Assembly (NCBI RefSeq): GCF_900106845.1
Contig: NZ_LT629850.1
Span: 982,146 to 1,022,571 of the forward strand
Direction of reading: 5' to 3'
Source of the DNA: Romboutsia timonensis
GTDB taxonomy: Bacteria > Bacillota > Clostridia > Peptostreptococcales > Peptostreptococcaceae
Length of the DNA: 40,426 nucleotides
In this document: positions 1 through 8,031 of the stretch, in pieces
How the letters are laid out: each line of letters starts with the position of its first letter
Numbering within the stretch: position 1 is the stretch's first letter
Translations under genes and position numbers: made by a program
Notes under the pieces: model-generated
Told to the model about the DNA's origin: nothing
The model's input: the letters and a program-made list of their open reading frames with translations, nothing else
Databases searched by the model: none

Positions 1-2225
1 TTAATGAGTACTTTAGCGATGAATATTTAAGCAATATAAAATTTGATGATAAAGATTTAATAAAATATAGCTTATCTATACTTTTAAACTATATATTTAA
101 CACTCAAAAGCAAGTTACATCAAATATAAATAACATAAATATATACAACTCAAGTGAATATATGGTACTTGATATGTTTACAAGAGTTAACCTTGAACTT
201 ACAGGGACTATAAGAGGAAATAAGAAAAAAGGTTCACTTTTACATGTATTAGATAAAACATCTACTGCTATGGGGGGAAGACTTCTTAGAAAATATGTAG
301 AAGAGCCATTAGTTAATAAAGCTAAAATAGATGAAAGATTAAATGTTATACAAGAAATTAAAGATGACTTTATGCTTCGTGAAGACTTAAATGAAATCTT
401 AAAAAATGTATACGATATAGAAAGAATATGTGGAAAAATAGCCTTTGAAAAAGTAACAGCAAAGGAAATGATTCACCTTAAAAACTCTATAGAAAAATTA
501 CCTATATTAAAAGAGACTATAAATTCATCAAGTGCATCTATGCTTAAAGATTATATAAAATACTTAGATGATTTAAATGATTTATACAACCTTATTAATC
601 AGTCTATACTTGAAGAACCATCAATAACATTAAAGGATGGTAATATAATAAAATCAGATTTTAATGAAGAATTAAAAGAGCTTCGTGACATCTCTAAAAA
701 CGGAGCATATATGATAAAAGAAATCGAAAATGAAGAAAGAGAAAAAACTGGTGTTAAATCCCTTAAAATAGGATTTAATAAAGTGTTTGGTTACTTTATC
801 GAAATAACTAAAGCTAATTTAAATACTGCTAAAATTGATGAGTCTTATATAAGAAAGCAAACACTAAGTAATGCAGAACGATTTATAACTCCGAAGCTTA
901 AGGAAATAGAAGATAAAATACTAAATGCTGAAGAAAAGATTAAGTCTTTAGAATATGAAATATTTGTAAATATAAGGAATGAAATATATAAAAATATAGA
1001 TAGAATACAAAAAGTATCTAAAACTATAGCAAATATAGATGTATTTGTATCATTAGCTACTGTAGCTTATATAAACAATTATGTAAGACCTAATATAAAT
1101 GAAGATGATAAATTAGATATAAAAAATGGTCGTCATCCAGTAGTTGAAAATATAGTGGGAGAAGAAAATTTCGTTCCGAATGACACTTATTTAAATACTG
1201 GTGAAAATATAATAAACATAATAACAGGACCAAACATGGCAGGTAAGTCAACATATATGAGACAAACTGCAGTAATTGCTTTAATGGCACATATTGGATC
1301 ATTTGTACCAGCAGAATATGCAAATATACCAATACTTGATAGAATATTTACAAGAGTTGGGGCAAGTGATGACTTGTCTCAAGGACAATCAACATTTATG
1401 GTTGAAATGAGTGAAGTGTCTCATATACTTAAAAATGCTACAGATAAAAGTTTAGTAATACTTGATGAAATCGGAAGAGGGACAAGTACTTATGATGGTA
1501 TAAGCTTAGCATGGTCGATAGTTGAGTATATTCAAAGTAAAATAAAATGTAAAACATTATTTGCAACACATTATCATGAATTAACTGACCTTGAAAATGA
1601 ATTTAGCGAAGTTAAAAACTACTCTATAGCAGTTAAAGAAGATGATGATAATATAATATTCTTAAGAAAAATAATACCAACTGGAGCGGATAAGAGTTAT
1701 GGTATATATGTTGCAAAACTTGCAAAGCTTCCAGATGAAGTTATAAATAGATCAAGAGAAATATTAAGTGATTTAGAAAAAAATCACATATACAATAGTG
1801 TAGCTATAAATAAAGATATTGATAGAGTTTTAGAAACTATAAATAATGCAGAAATTTCATCAAGCAATAATGATAAATTATATATTGAAAATATAAAAGA
1901 GTTAGAAAAAGAAATATTAACTTTAAAAGAAAATAGCTTTAAAGAAGAATTCGAAAGTTTAAAATTAGAACATGAATCTTTAGTTAAAAACTATGAAGAT
2001 ATTAAATCTAAAAATGATAAATTAACTATAGAAAATAAAGATTTATCTAAAAAAATTAAAGATAATGAAGCAAATTCACAAATAGCAGTAACTCAAATGA
2101 GTTTCGACACTATAGGTGATAACAATTTAAAGGATGAAATATTAAACTTAGACTTGCTTAATATGACTCCACTAGATGCAATAAATGCATTATATTCATT
2201 ACAAAAGAAAGCTAAAAACAATTAA
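1..2225 (+). CDS. mutS: DNA mismatch repair ATPase MutS, 5'-truncated by the window
   Basis: MutS recognises mispaired bases and, with MutL, starts mismatch repair. The reading frame is already open at base 3, so the start lies outside the window and about 740 C-terminal residues are visible. Seen in the sequence: the connector/lever region, the clamp region, the Walker A motif GPNMAGKST (about nt 1227-1253), the Walker B stretch LVILDEIGRGTS (about nt 1454-1489) and the conserved FATHYHEL. A Lys/Glu-rich, probably coiled segment follows the ATPase domain, and the protein ends with the family-typical MTPLDAINALYSLQKK tail. The first in-frame Met in the window (nt 162) is internal and is not a start. 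mutL follows 77 bases downstream, the usual arrangement. The identification is essentially certain; only the N-terminal mismatch-binding domain cannot be inspected. Confidence 0.97.
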   Translation, partial: NEYFSDEYLSNIKFDDKDLIKYSLSILLNYIFNTQKQVTSNINNINIYNSSEYMVLDMFTRVNLELTGTIRGNKKKGSLLHVLDKTSTAMGGRLLRKYVEEPLVNKAKIDERLNVIQEIKDDFMLREDLNEILKNVYDIERICGKIAFEKVTAKEMIHLKNSIEKLPILKETINSSSASMLKDYIKYLDDLNDLYNLINQSILEEPSITLKDGNIIKSDFNEELKELRDISKNGAYMIKEIENEEREKTGVKSLKIGFNKVFGYFIEITKANLNTAKIDESYIRKQTLSNAERFITPKLKEIEDKILNAEEKIKSLEYEIFVNIRNEIYKNIDRIQKVSKTIANIDVFVSLATVAYINNYVRPNINEDDKLDIKNGRHPVVENIVGEENFVPNDTYLNTGENIINIITGPNMAGKSTYMRQTAVIALMAHIGSFVPAEYANIPILDRIFTRVGASDDLSQGQSTFMVEMSEVSHILKNATDKSLVILDEIGRGTSTYDGISLAWSIVEYIQSKIKCKTLFATHYHELTDLENEFSEVKNYSIAVKEDDDNIIFLRKIIPTGADKSYGIYVAKLAKLPDEVINRSREILSDLEKNHIYNSVAINKDIDRVLETINNAEISSSNNDKLYIENIKELEKEILTLKENSFKEEFESLKLEHESLVKNYEDIKSKNDKLTIENKDLSKKIKDNEANSQIAVTQMSFDTIGDNNLKDEILNLDLLNMTPLDAINALYSLQKKAKNN

Positions 2226-2302
2226 GAGTTGAAGAACCCTAAAATTAATTTTAAATTAGCGAAATATATTAAGCTAATACGTTAGAAAAAGGGGAGGACA
2301 AT

Positions 2303-4408
2303 ATGAATAGAATTAATATACTAGATGATTTAACTATAAATAAAATAGCTGCAGGAGAGGTCGTTGAAAGACCTTCTTCTGTAGTTAAAGAATTAATAGA
2401 AAACTCTATTGATGCAGGAAGTACTAAAGTAGTTATAGATATACAAGATGGTGGAAAAAAACTTATAAGAATAACTGACAATGGTTGTGGGATAGCATCT
2501 AGTGAAGTTGATAAATCATTTTTAAGACATGCTACAAGTAAGATTAAAAATATAGATGATTTATATGATTTATATTCTCTTGGATTTAGAGGAGAAGCAT
2601 TAGCATCTATTAGTGCTGTATCAAAACTTGAAATGATAACTAAAATAAAGGATGAGCCTATAGGAACTAAAGTTATAGTTGAAGGTGGAAATATAGTATC
2701 TAAAGAGCCAGTAGGAACTCATAATGGTACAACTATTATAATAAAAGATATATTTTTTAATACACCAGCTCGTCAAAAGTTCTTAAAATCAACTCATGCT
2801 GAAACTATAAATATAAGTGATTTAATAAATAAACTTGCAATAGGAAATCCACATGTTCAATTTAAATATGTTAATAATAATAAATCTATGCTTACAACAC
2901 CAGGAGATAACAAATTATTAAGTGTTATAAGAAGTATATATGGAAAAGAAATTTGTGAGAATTTAATAGAGATAAATCATGAGTGTAAATATTTTAAGAT
3001 AAGTGGATATATAGGAAACAACAATATATATAGATCTAATAAAAATTTACAACATATATATATAAATAAAAGATTTGTAAAAAGCAAGATAGTTTTAGAT
3101 GTTATAAGTGAAGCTTATAAAGGTATTATACCTATAAATAAACATTCAATATGTTTTATACAATTAACTATAAATCCTGCTAGTATAGATGTTAATATAC
3201 ATCCAACAAAGCTTGAAGTTAAATTTGAAAATGAAAAGGAAATGTATATTGAACTTAGAGATATACTAAGAAAAACTTTACTCTCAGTATCATTAATAGG
3301 AAAATATGAAACATATGATAAAAAAGAAGAAACTAAAAATATTTTAGTAAAAGAAAATAGCAATCAAAGTAAAAACATATATGAAAATAAAGAGTTTGAG
3401 GATATAAAAGTAATTGAGAAAAATTACGAAAGGCCAATAGATTCATTTATGTCATTTAATGATATTATAAAAAGTGAAAATAACACAGAAAAAGATAAAG
3501 AATATATATATGAGAAAAAATCAACAGCTAATATAAATGAATTAGATAATATAAAGATAATAAAAGAAGATTCTAGTTCTGAATATATAATAGAAGGTAA
3601 TATTAGCTTAGAAAATTCTTTTTCTATTGAAGATATAGAAAAGTTAGATAAAGAATATCAAGAAAGCTTATATAATCAGGATAATGAGTATGAAGAAAAT
3701 AATTTAAATTATAAGTCTAGTAGTGAATATATAAATAAAGATGAATATAGTAGTAAATTTACAAAAGAAATAGGAAAAATAGAGGACAATATTCAAGAAC
3801 AATTTTTTGAAGAAACTCCATCTAATAAGTTTTCATTAGCAGGATATAATGTTATAGGAACAATATTTGATACCTATATAATATTGTCTAAAGGAAACTC
3901 TATGTATTTGCTTGATCAACATGCAGCCCATGAGAAAATACTTTATGAAAGATATATGGACAAGTTCTATAAATCTAGTATAAATATGCAGATGTTACTA
4001 GATCCAATAGTGCTTGAATTATCTAATATAGATATGTTACATGTTGAAAATAATTTAGATTTATTTATGAAATTTGGTTTTGAAATTGAATTATTTGGTA
4101 AAAATCATATAATGATAAGATGTGTACCAACTATATTCGGTGTTCCTGAATCTGAAAAATTTATACTACAAATAATAGATAATATAGAAGAAATAAAAAA
4201 CAACTATGAGTTAAAAGGAGAAAAATTTGCATCTATGGCGTGTAGAGCAGCTATAAAAGCAAATGACAGAATTCAAAGTATGGAAATAAGAAGTTTACTT
4301 AATGAACTTGAAACTTGTGAAAATCCTTTTACATGCCCTCATGGTAGACCAACAATAGTAGAAATAACGAAAACGGAAATAGAAAAAATGTTCAAACGAA
4401 TTATGTAG
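2303..4408 (+). CDS. mutL: DNA mismatch repair endonuclease MutL
   Basis: MutL is the ATP-driven mediator of mismatch repair and, in bacteria lacking MutH, the nicking endonuclease. The GHKL ATPase motifs are visible in order: NKIAAGEVVERPSSVVKELIENS (split here as IAAGEVVERP and VVKELIENSIDAG, residues 15-39), DNGCGI, and LGFRGEALASI. A long, acidic, low-complexity linker (about residues 330-510) separates it from the C-terminal dimerisation and endonuclease domain. That domain carries DQHAAHEKILYE (about residue 537), matching the metal-binding DQHA(x)2E(x)4E motif, then ACRAAIKAND and CPHGRPT. The protein of 701 residues is within the usual range. The start is supported by AGGGGAGGAC a few bases upstream. 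Motifs indicate an active endonuclease-type MutL, as expected for a Firmicute. Confidence 0.97.
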   Translation: MNRINILDDLTINKIAAGEVVERPSSVVKELIENSIDAGSTKVVIDIQDGGKKLIRITDNGCGIASSEVDKSFLRHATSKIKNIDDLYDLYSLGFRGEALASISAVSKLEMITKIKDEPIGTKVIVEGGNIVSKEPVGTHNGTTIIIKDIFFNTPARQKFLKSTHAETINISDLINKLAIGNPHVQFKYVNNNKSMLTTPGDNKLLSVIRSIYGKEICENLIEINHECKYFKISGYIGNNNIYRSNKNLQHIYINKRFVKSKIVLDVISEAYKGIIPINKHSICFIQLTINPASIDVNIHPTKLEVKFENEKEMYIELRDILRKTLLSVSLIGKYETYDKKEETKNILVKENSNQSKNIYENKEFEDIKVIEKNYERPIDSFMSFNDIIKSENNTEKDKEYIYEKKSTANINELDNIKIIKEDSSSEYIIEGNISLENSFSIEDIEKLDKEYQESLYNQDNEYEENNLNYKSSSEYINKDEYSSKFTKEIGKIEDNIQEQFFEETPSNKFSLAGYNVIGTIFDTYIILSKGNSMYLLDQHAAHEKILYERYMDKFYKSSINMQMLLDPIVLELSNIDMLHVENNLDLFMKFGFEIELFGKNHIMIRCVPTIFGVPESEKFILQIIDNIEEIKNNYELKGEKFASMACRAAIKANDRIQSMEIRSLLNELETCENPFTCPHGRPTIVEITKTEIEKMFKRIM

Positions 4409-4424
4409 TTTAGAGAGGATTAAT

Positions 4425-5357
4425 ATGAAAAAAATTCCAATTATAATACTTACAGGACCAACAGCAGTTGGAAAAACTAACTTATCAATAGACCTTGCAA
4501 AAGAGCTAAATGCTGAAATTATATCTGCAGATTCAATGCAAATATATAAATATATGGATATAGGAAGTGCTAAGGTAACAATCGATGAAATGCAAGGAGT
4601 AAAACACTACTTAGTAGATGAAGTAACTCCAGATTATGTATTTTCAGTTTCTGAGTTTCAAAAAAGGGCAGATGATTATATACAAAAAATAAATGATGAA
4701 AATAAAAAAGTTTTAGTAACAGGAGGAACTGGACTTTATTTAAATTCATTAATTTATAATATGGATTTTGCAAAATCTGATGCAAATAATGAGCTTCGAG
4801 AAAAATTAAGAATAGAACTTGAAGAAAATGGAATAGACTATATGCATAATAAATTAAAAGAATTAGACCCTGAAGCTGCACAGAGAATCCATAAAAATAA
4901 TACTAAAAGAGTTATAAGAGCTCTTGAAGTTTGTTTAAGTGGAGAAAAGATGAATGATTTTTCTAAGGACTTAAAGTTTAATGAAAAATATAATCCTATA
5001 ATAATAGTTTTAAATAGAGAAAGAGAACATCTATACGAAAGAATAAATAAGCGTGTAGATATAATGATGGATAATGGTTTAATAAATGAAGTTAAAAACT
5101 TACTTAAAATGGGATATACAAAAGATATGATATCTATGCAGGGTATAGGATATAAAGAAATAATAAAATATTTAGATGGTGAGTATACATTAGATGAGGC
5201 TATAGACATAATAAAAAGAGACTCAAGAAGGTATGCAAAGCGTCAGTTAACTTGGTTTAGAAGATATGACGATGCTAAGTGGTTTAACTTAGATGAATAT
5301 AGTGACAGTCAAGTACTTAAAAATGATATAATTATGCATATTGAAAAAATGCTATAA
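4425..5357 (+). CDS. miaA: tRNA dimethylallyltransferase MiaA
   Basis: MiaA transfers a dimethylallyl group to N6 of A37 in tRNAs reading UNN codons. Seen: the P-loop GPTAVGKTNLS (residues 11-21), the SADSMQIYKYMDIGSAK segment that contacts the tRNA anticodon loop, VTGGTGLYLNSLIY, and the C-terminal RYAKRQLTWFRR motif. The 310-residue length is typical. A GAGAGGATTA ribosome site precedes the ATG. The gene starts 16 bases after the mutL stop, and hfq follows closely, so mutL, miaA and hfq are probably cotranscribed. No unusual residues noticed. Confidence 0.97.
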   Translation: MKKIPIIILTGPTAVGKTNLSIDLAKELNAEIISADSMQIYKYMDIGSAKVTIDEMQGVKHYLVDEVTPDYVFSVSEFQKRADDYIQKINDENKKVLVTGGTGLYLNSLIYNMDFAKSDANNELREKLRIELEENGIDYMHNKLKELDPEAAQRIHKNNTKRVIRALEVCLSGEKMNDFSKDLKFNEKYNPIIIVLNREREHLYERINKRVDIMMDNGLINEVKNLLKMGYTKDMISMQGIGYKEIIKYLDGEYTLDEAIDIIKRDSRRYAKRQLTWFRRYDDAKWFNLDEYSDSQVLKNDIIMHIEKML

Positions 5358-5429
5358 ATTATATAAAATATAATAAAAGGAATGGTAAATTTTACTACTT
5401 CAATTAAATTATCGGGAGGATATATACAA

Positions 5430-5687
5430 ATGAAAAATACAGCTATAAATTTACAGGATTTATTTTTAAATAATGCTAGAAAAGAAAGAATACCTGTTAC
5501 AATATATTTAATGAATGGGGTTAAAGTAAATGGGCAAGTAAAAGGGTTCGATAGTTATATAATAATGTTAGAAGACGAAAAAAGACAACAAAATATGATA
5601 TATAAACATGCAGTATCAACTATACAACCATCTAGACATATAAATATGCAAAATAATAATCAACAAAATAATGGATTTAATAAATAG
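5430..5687 (+). CDS. hfq: RNA chaperone Hfq
   Basis: Hfq is a ring-shaped Sm-like RNA chaperone. The start chosen is ATG 5430 because CGGGAGGA lies at 5413-5420; an in-frame ATG at 5382 would add 16 residues with no family counterpart and no ribosome site. The product is 85 residues. The Sm1 region ([19 protein letters not shown]) and the Sm2 signature YKHAVSTI are both present, with NLQDLFLNN at the N-terminus. The C-terminal tail is short and Asn/Gln-rich ([11 protein letters not shown]), as in clostridial Hfq. It is the last gene of the mutS-mutL-miaA-hfq group and is followed by an intrinsic terminator. Confidence 0.96.
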   Translation: MKNTAINLQDLFLNNARKERIPVTIYLMNGVKVNGQVKGFDSYIIMLEDEKRQQNMIYKHAVSTIQPSRHINMQNNNQQNNGFNK

Positions 5688-5696
5688 ATAATAAGA

Positions 5697-5725
5697 TGAA
5701 CCAAATAAAATTTGGTTCATTTTTT
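5697..5725 (+). terminator. Rho-independent terminator after hfq
   Basis: A perfect 10-bp stem (5697-5706 with 5710-5719), a 3-base AAA loop and a run of six T. It lies 10 bases past the hfq stop codon and would end the mutS-hfq transcript. Confidence 0.9.
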
Positions 5726-5757
5726 ACGTATAAAGAAATTATATCATGAAAAATTTA

Positions 5758-5806
5758 GATAACTAATGAATATAAGTAATATCAATGACTTTATAAGCGT
5801 AAAAAA
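5758..5806 (+). repeat. Dispersed intergenic repeat, copy A (partial)
   Basis: The stretch beginning near TAACTAATGAATATAAG is clearly related to 31651-31700 (about 80% identity by eye over roughly 50 bases, including GTAAAAAATG). No coding potential is evident. It appears to be one arm of a repeat found elsewhere in the window. Confidence 0.45.
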
Positions 5807-5832
5807 TGCATAGATAATAAATATATTGATTT

Positions 5833-5860
5833 TTGAGTAATAAGAGATATATGATATAAT
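5833..5860 (+). promoter_or_regulatory. Probable vegetative promoter for the AIM24-type gene
   Basis: A TTGAGT -35-like hexamer (5833-5838) and a perfect TATAAT (5855-5860) are separated by 16 bases, with an extended -10 TG at 5852-5853. It lies 62 bases upstream of the start codon at 5923. Prediction by eye only. Confidence 0.6.
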
Positions 5861-5922
5861 GTATATACAATATTTTAATTATAAGATTCAAGCTTTAATA
5901 GATAAATAATAAGGAGATTGAA

Positions 5923-6756
5923 ATGAATAGATTAGATGAAAAGATAAGTATAATCGACAGTATATCATATGATGGTGTAGATTTTGAAATAATAGCATAC
6001 AATAATCTAGAAGGAGCTCAAAATGTAGAAACAGCTATGGGTCTATTTTTTGCGAGTCAAGCTGGATTAAAAATGAAGCAAGTAAGAATAAAGTTAAATA
6101 ATAGTGCAGTAAAAACTGAAGCAGGAGCACTTTATTACTATAAAGGAAATATACAATCTAAAAGTAATATTGGTGGTGTAGGAGGTCTTTTTAAAAAGGC
6201 TGTTTCAGGAAGTATAACAAATGAAAGTGCTATAAAGCCTACTTATAGTGGAAGTGGAGAGATTCTTTTAGAACCATCATATAAACATTATATAATAATG
6301 GAATTAAATGATGAAAGTATAATCGTTGATAAAGGAATGTTTTATTGTTGTTCAGAGGATATAACTGTTAAAGGGGTTATGCAAAAAAATATTTCATCAA
6401 CATTACTTGGAGGAGAAGGATTATTCCAAATAGAATTAACTGGTTCAGGGGTAGTTATACTTGAATGTAGTGTACCAAAGTCAGAAATAGTAGAATGTGA
6501 AATAAGTAAAGGTGAAGAATTAAAGGTCGATGGAAACTTTGCTATAGCTAGAACTAAAGGTGTAAACTTTAGCGTTACAAAATCAGATAAAAGTCTATTT
6601 GGTTCAGCTATAAATGGTGAAGGATTCTTAAATACATTTAGTGGTGAAGGTAAAATTTGGATAGCCCCTACTCAAGCTATGTATGAAAAGATGAGATATG
6701 GCCTTCCAACTAATAATAATTCTATGAATAACCCAACACCTCGTCAAAGAGGCTAA
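5923..6756 (+). CDS. AIM24/TIGR00266 family protein
   Basis: The protein is 277 residues with no signal peptide or membrane helix. Its pattern of short beta-strand segments, with QAGLKMKQVRIKLNNSAV near residues 48-65, an EAGALYYYKGNI segment, and a C-terminal SGEGKIWIAPTQAMYE, matches the AIM24/TIGR00266 family, whose bacterial members fold as a beta-helix/TRAP-like sheet and are of unclear function. The start is supported by AAGGAGATTGAA directly upstream. It stands alone between the hfq terminator and a bidirectional terminator, so it is likely monocistronic. The family assignment is good; no role can be given from context. Confidence 0.85.
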   Translation: MNRLDEKISIIDSISYDGVDFEIIAYNNLEGAQNVETAMGLFFASQAGLKMKQVRIKLNNSAVKTEAGALYYYKGNIQSKSNIGGVGGLFKKAVSGSITNESAIKPTYSGSGEILLEPSYKHYIIMELNDESIIVDKGMFYCCSEDITVKGVMQKNISSTLLGGEGLFQIELTGSGVVILECSVPKSEIVECEISKGEELKVDGNFAIARTKGVNFSVTKSDKSLFGSAINGEGFLNTFSGEGKIWIAPTQAMYEKMRYGLPTNNNSMNNPTPRQRG

Positions 6757-6760
6757 TATT

Positions 6761-6807
6761 AAATGCCCTATAGGATAGATTATTATTATCTAGACTATAG
6801 GGCATTT
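6761..6807. terminator. Bidirectional terminator between AIM24-type and YitT-type genes
   Basis: A 13-bp perfect stem (6761-6773 with 6795-6807) flanked by A on the left and T on the right, in the gap between two converging genes. It can serve both strands. Confidence 0.85.
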
Positions 6808-6810
6808 ACA

Positions 6811-7671
6811 TTAAACATTTATATTAGAAAAACCTTCGCCTAAGGTCTCGTGAACATCAGATACTATAATAAAAGCATAGGGATCAATAGATTTAATAAT
6901 TTTTTTTAAAGTTACAACTTGACGTTTTGAAACAACTACTAATAGAATATCTTTTTCATTTTTAGTATAACCACCTTCACCTTTTAAAATAGTTACACCT
7001 CTTTCAAGTCTCTCCATTATAGAATAAGTAATTTCATCAGATTTATTAGATATAATAGTAAATGATCTTGAATAATTAAATCCATCAACTATAAAATCAG
7101 TAACTTTAACTGTAAGAAATAAAGCCAATCCAGAGTAAAGTGCTATTTCAATCTCCTTAGATACTATACCTGATAAGAAAATAACTATAAAGTCAGCTAT
7201 CCCCATTAATACTGCAATACTTATAGACGGTAAAAATTTATTAACTAAAAGTCCAATTAAGTCTGTTCCTCCAGTAGTACCATTGATTCTAAATATAATT
7301 CCAAGCCCTATTCCATTTAATACAGATCCTACAATACATGCAAGTAATGGGTCATTTGTAGCATTTATATTACTTAGTTTTGATGTAAAATTTAGACATA
7401 AAGTAAGTAAGAGAACTCCAAGTAAAGTTTTTATGATTTCTTCTTTAGATAATATTTTGTAAGCAATTATAAAAAGAGGAATATTAAAACATAAGTTAAG
7501 TACCCATAAAGGAACACCGCTAATTGAATTTATAACAATTGATAAACCAGTTATACCACCAGGTGCTATTAAGTGAGGTTCAAAAAAGACACTTAGGGAA
7601 AGTGACATAAAAAAGCAACCTATAGATAAAAATAATAATTCTTGCAAGAATTTGATGTTTCTGCTAAACAT
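6811..7671 (-). CDS. YitT family membrane protein (DUF161 plus DUF2179)
   Basis: The 286-residue protein has five to six hydrophobic helices in its first 200 residues, including the family motif PHLIAPGGITGLSIV (about residues 32-46) and INGTTGGTDLIG (about residues 129-140). A soluble C-terminal DUF2179 domain of about 80 residues ends with DPYAFIIVSDVHETLGEGF. YitT proteins are integral membrane proteins of unknown transport or scaffold function. On the minus strand the ATG is preceded by GGGGGTGAG, a good ribosome site. It converges with the AIM24-type gene and shares its terminator. Confidence 0.9.
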   Translation of the reverse strand: MFSRNIKFLQELLFLSIGCFFMSLSLSVFFEPHLIAPGGITGLSIVINSISGVPLWVLNLCFNIPLFIIAYKILSKEEIIKTLLGVLLLTLCLNFTSKLSNINATNDPLLACIVGSVLNGIGLGIIFRINGTTGGTDLIGLLVNKFLPSISIAVLMGIADFIVIFLSGIVSKEIEIALYSGLALFLTVKVTDFIVDGFNYSRSFTIISNKSDEITYSIMERLERGVTILKGEGGYTKNEKDILLVVVSKRQVVTLKKIIKSIDPYAFIIVSDVHETLGEGFSNINV

Positions 7672-8031
7672 AAAAATCTCACCCCCTATAATAAATTTTA
7701 TATAAATAGAATTTTATTGTATGTACTTACATTATAATAATATATGCGTTAATATTTAAAATAATGAACATTTGAAAAAATAATAATAAAATGATTTACA
7801 GATATATAGAATAAAAGTTAGATAAATTATTGAGCAGGTATTAAAATATTATTAATAAATAAAAGGATATGGATAACTTATAGAATATAGTTAGCTTATA
7901 TATATTTTACAAAATCAAAATATATATAAGTTATTTATTTTTAGTTTATATTATATATTGGAATAGTGAGAAACTATTTTTAATAGTATGAATAGGAATA
8001 TAATTTAATAATTATATAAGGGGGCATATAA
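7672..8031. other. AT-rich divergent intergenic region
   Basis: 360 bases between the divergent YitT-type and OppA-type genes. No coding sequence with a ribosome site is visible. It must hold promoters for both genes, but none is clear enough to place. The only distinct structure is the hairpin at 7895-7930. Confidence 0.6.
7895..7930. other. 14-bp A/T hairpin upstream of the permuted oppA
   Basis: CTTATATATATTTT (7895-7908) is perfectly complementary to 7917-7930 around an 8-base loop. It lies about 100 bases upstream of the OppA-type start and could be a leader hairpin or an operator. In DNA of this base composition some such repeats arise by chance. Confidence 0.35.

Noticed and set aside
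5382-5429. Longer hfq product starting at ATG 5382
   Set aside because: It has no ribosome site, adds residues absent from Hfq, and a strong ribosome site sits before ATG 5430.
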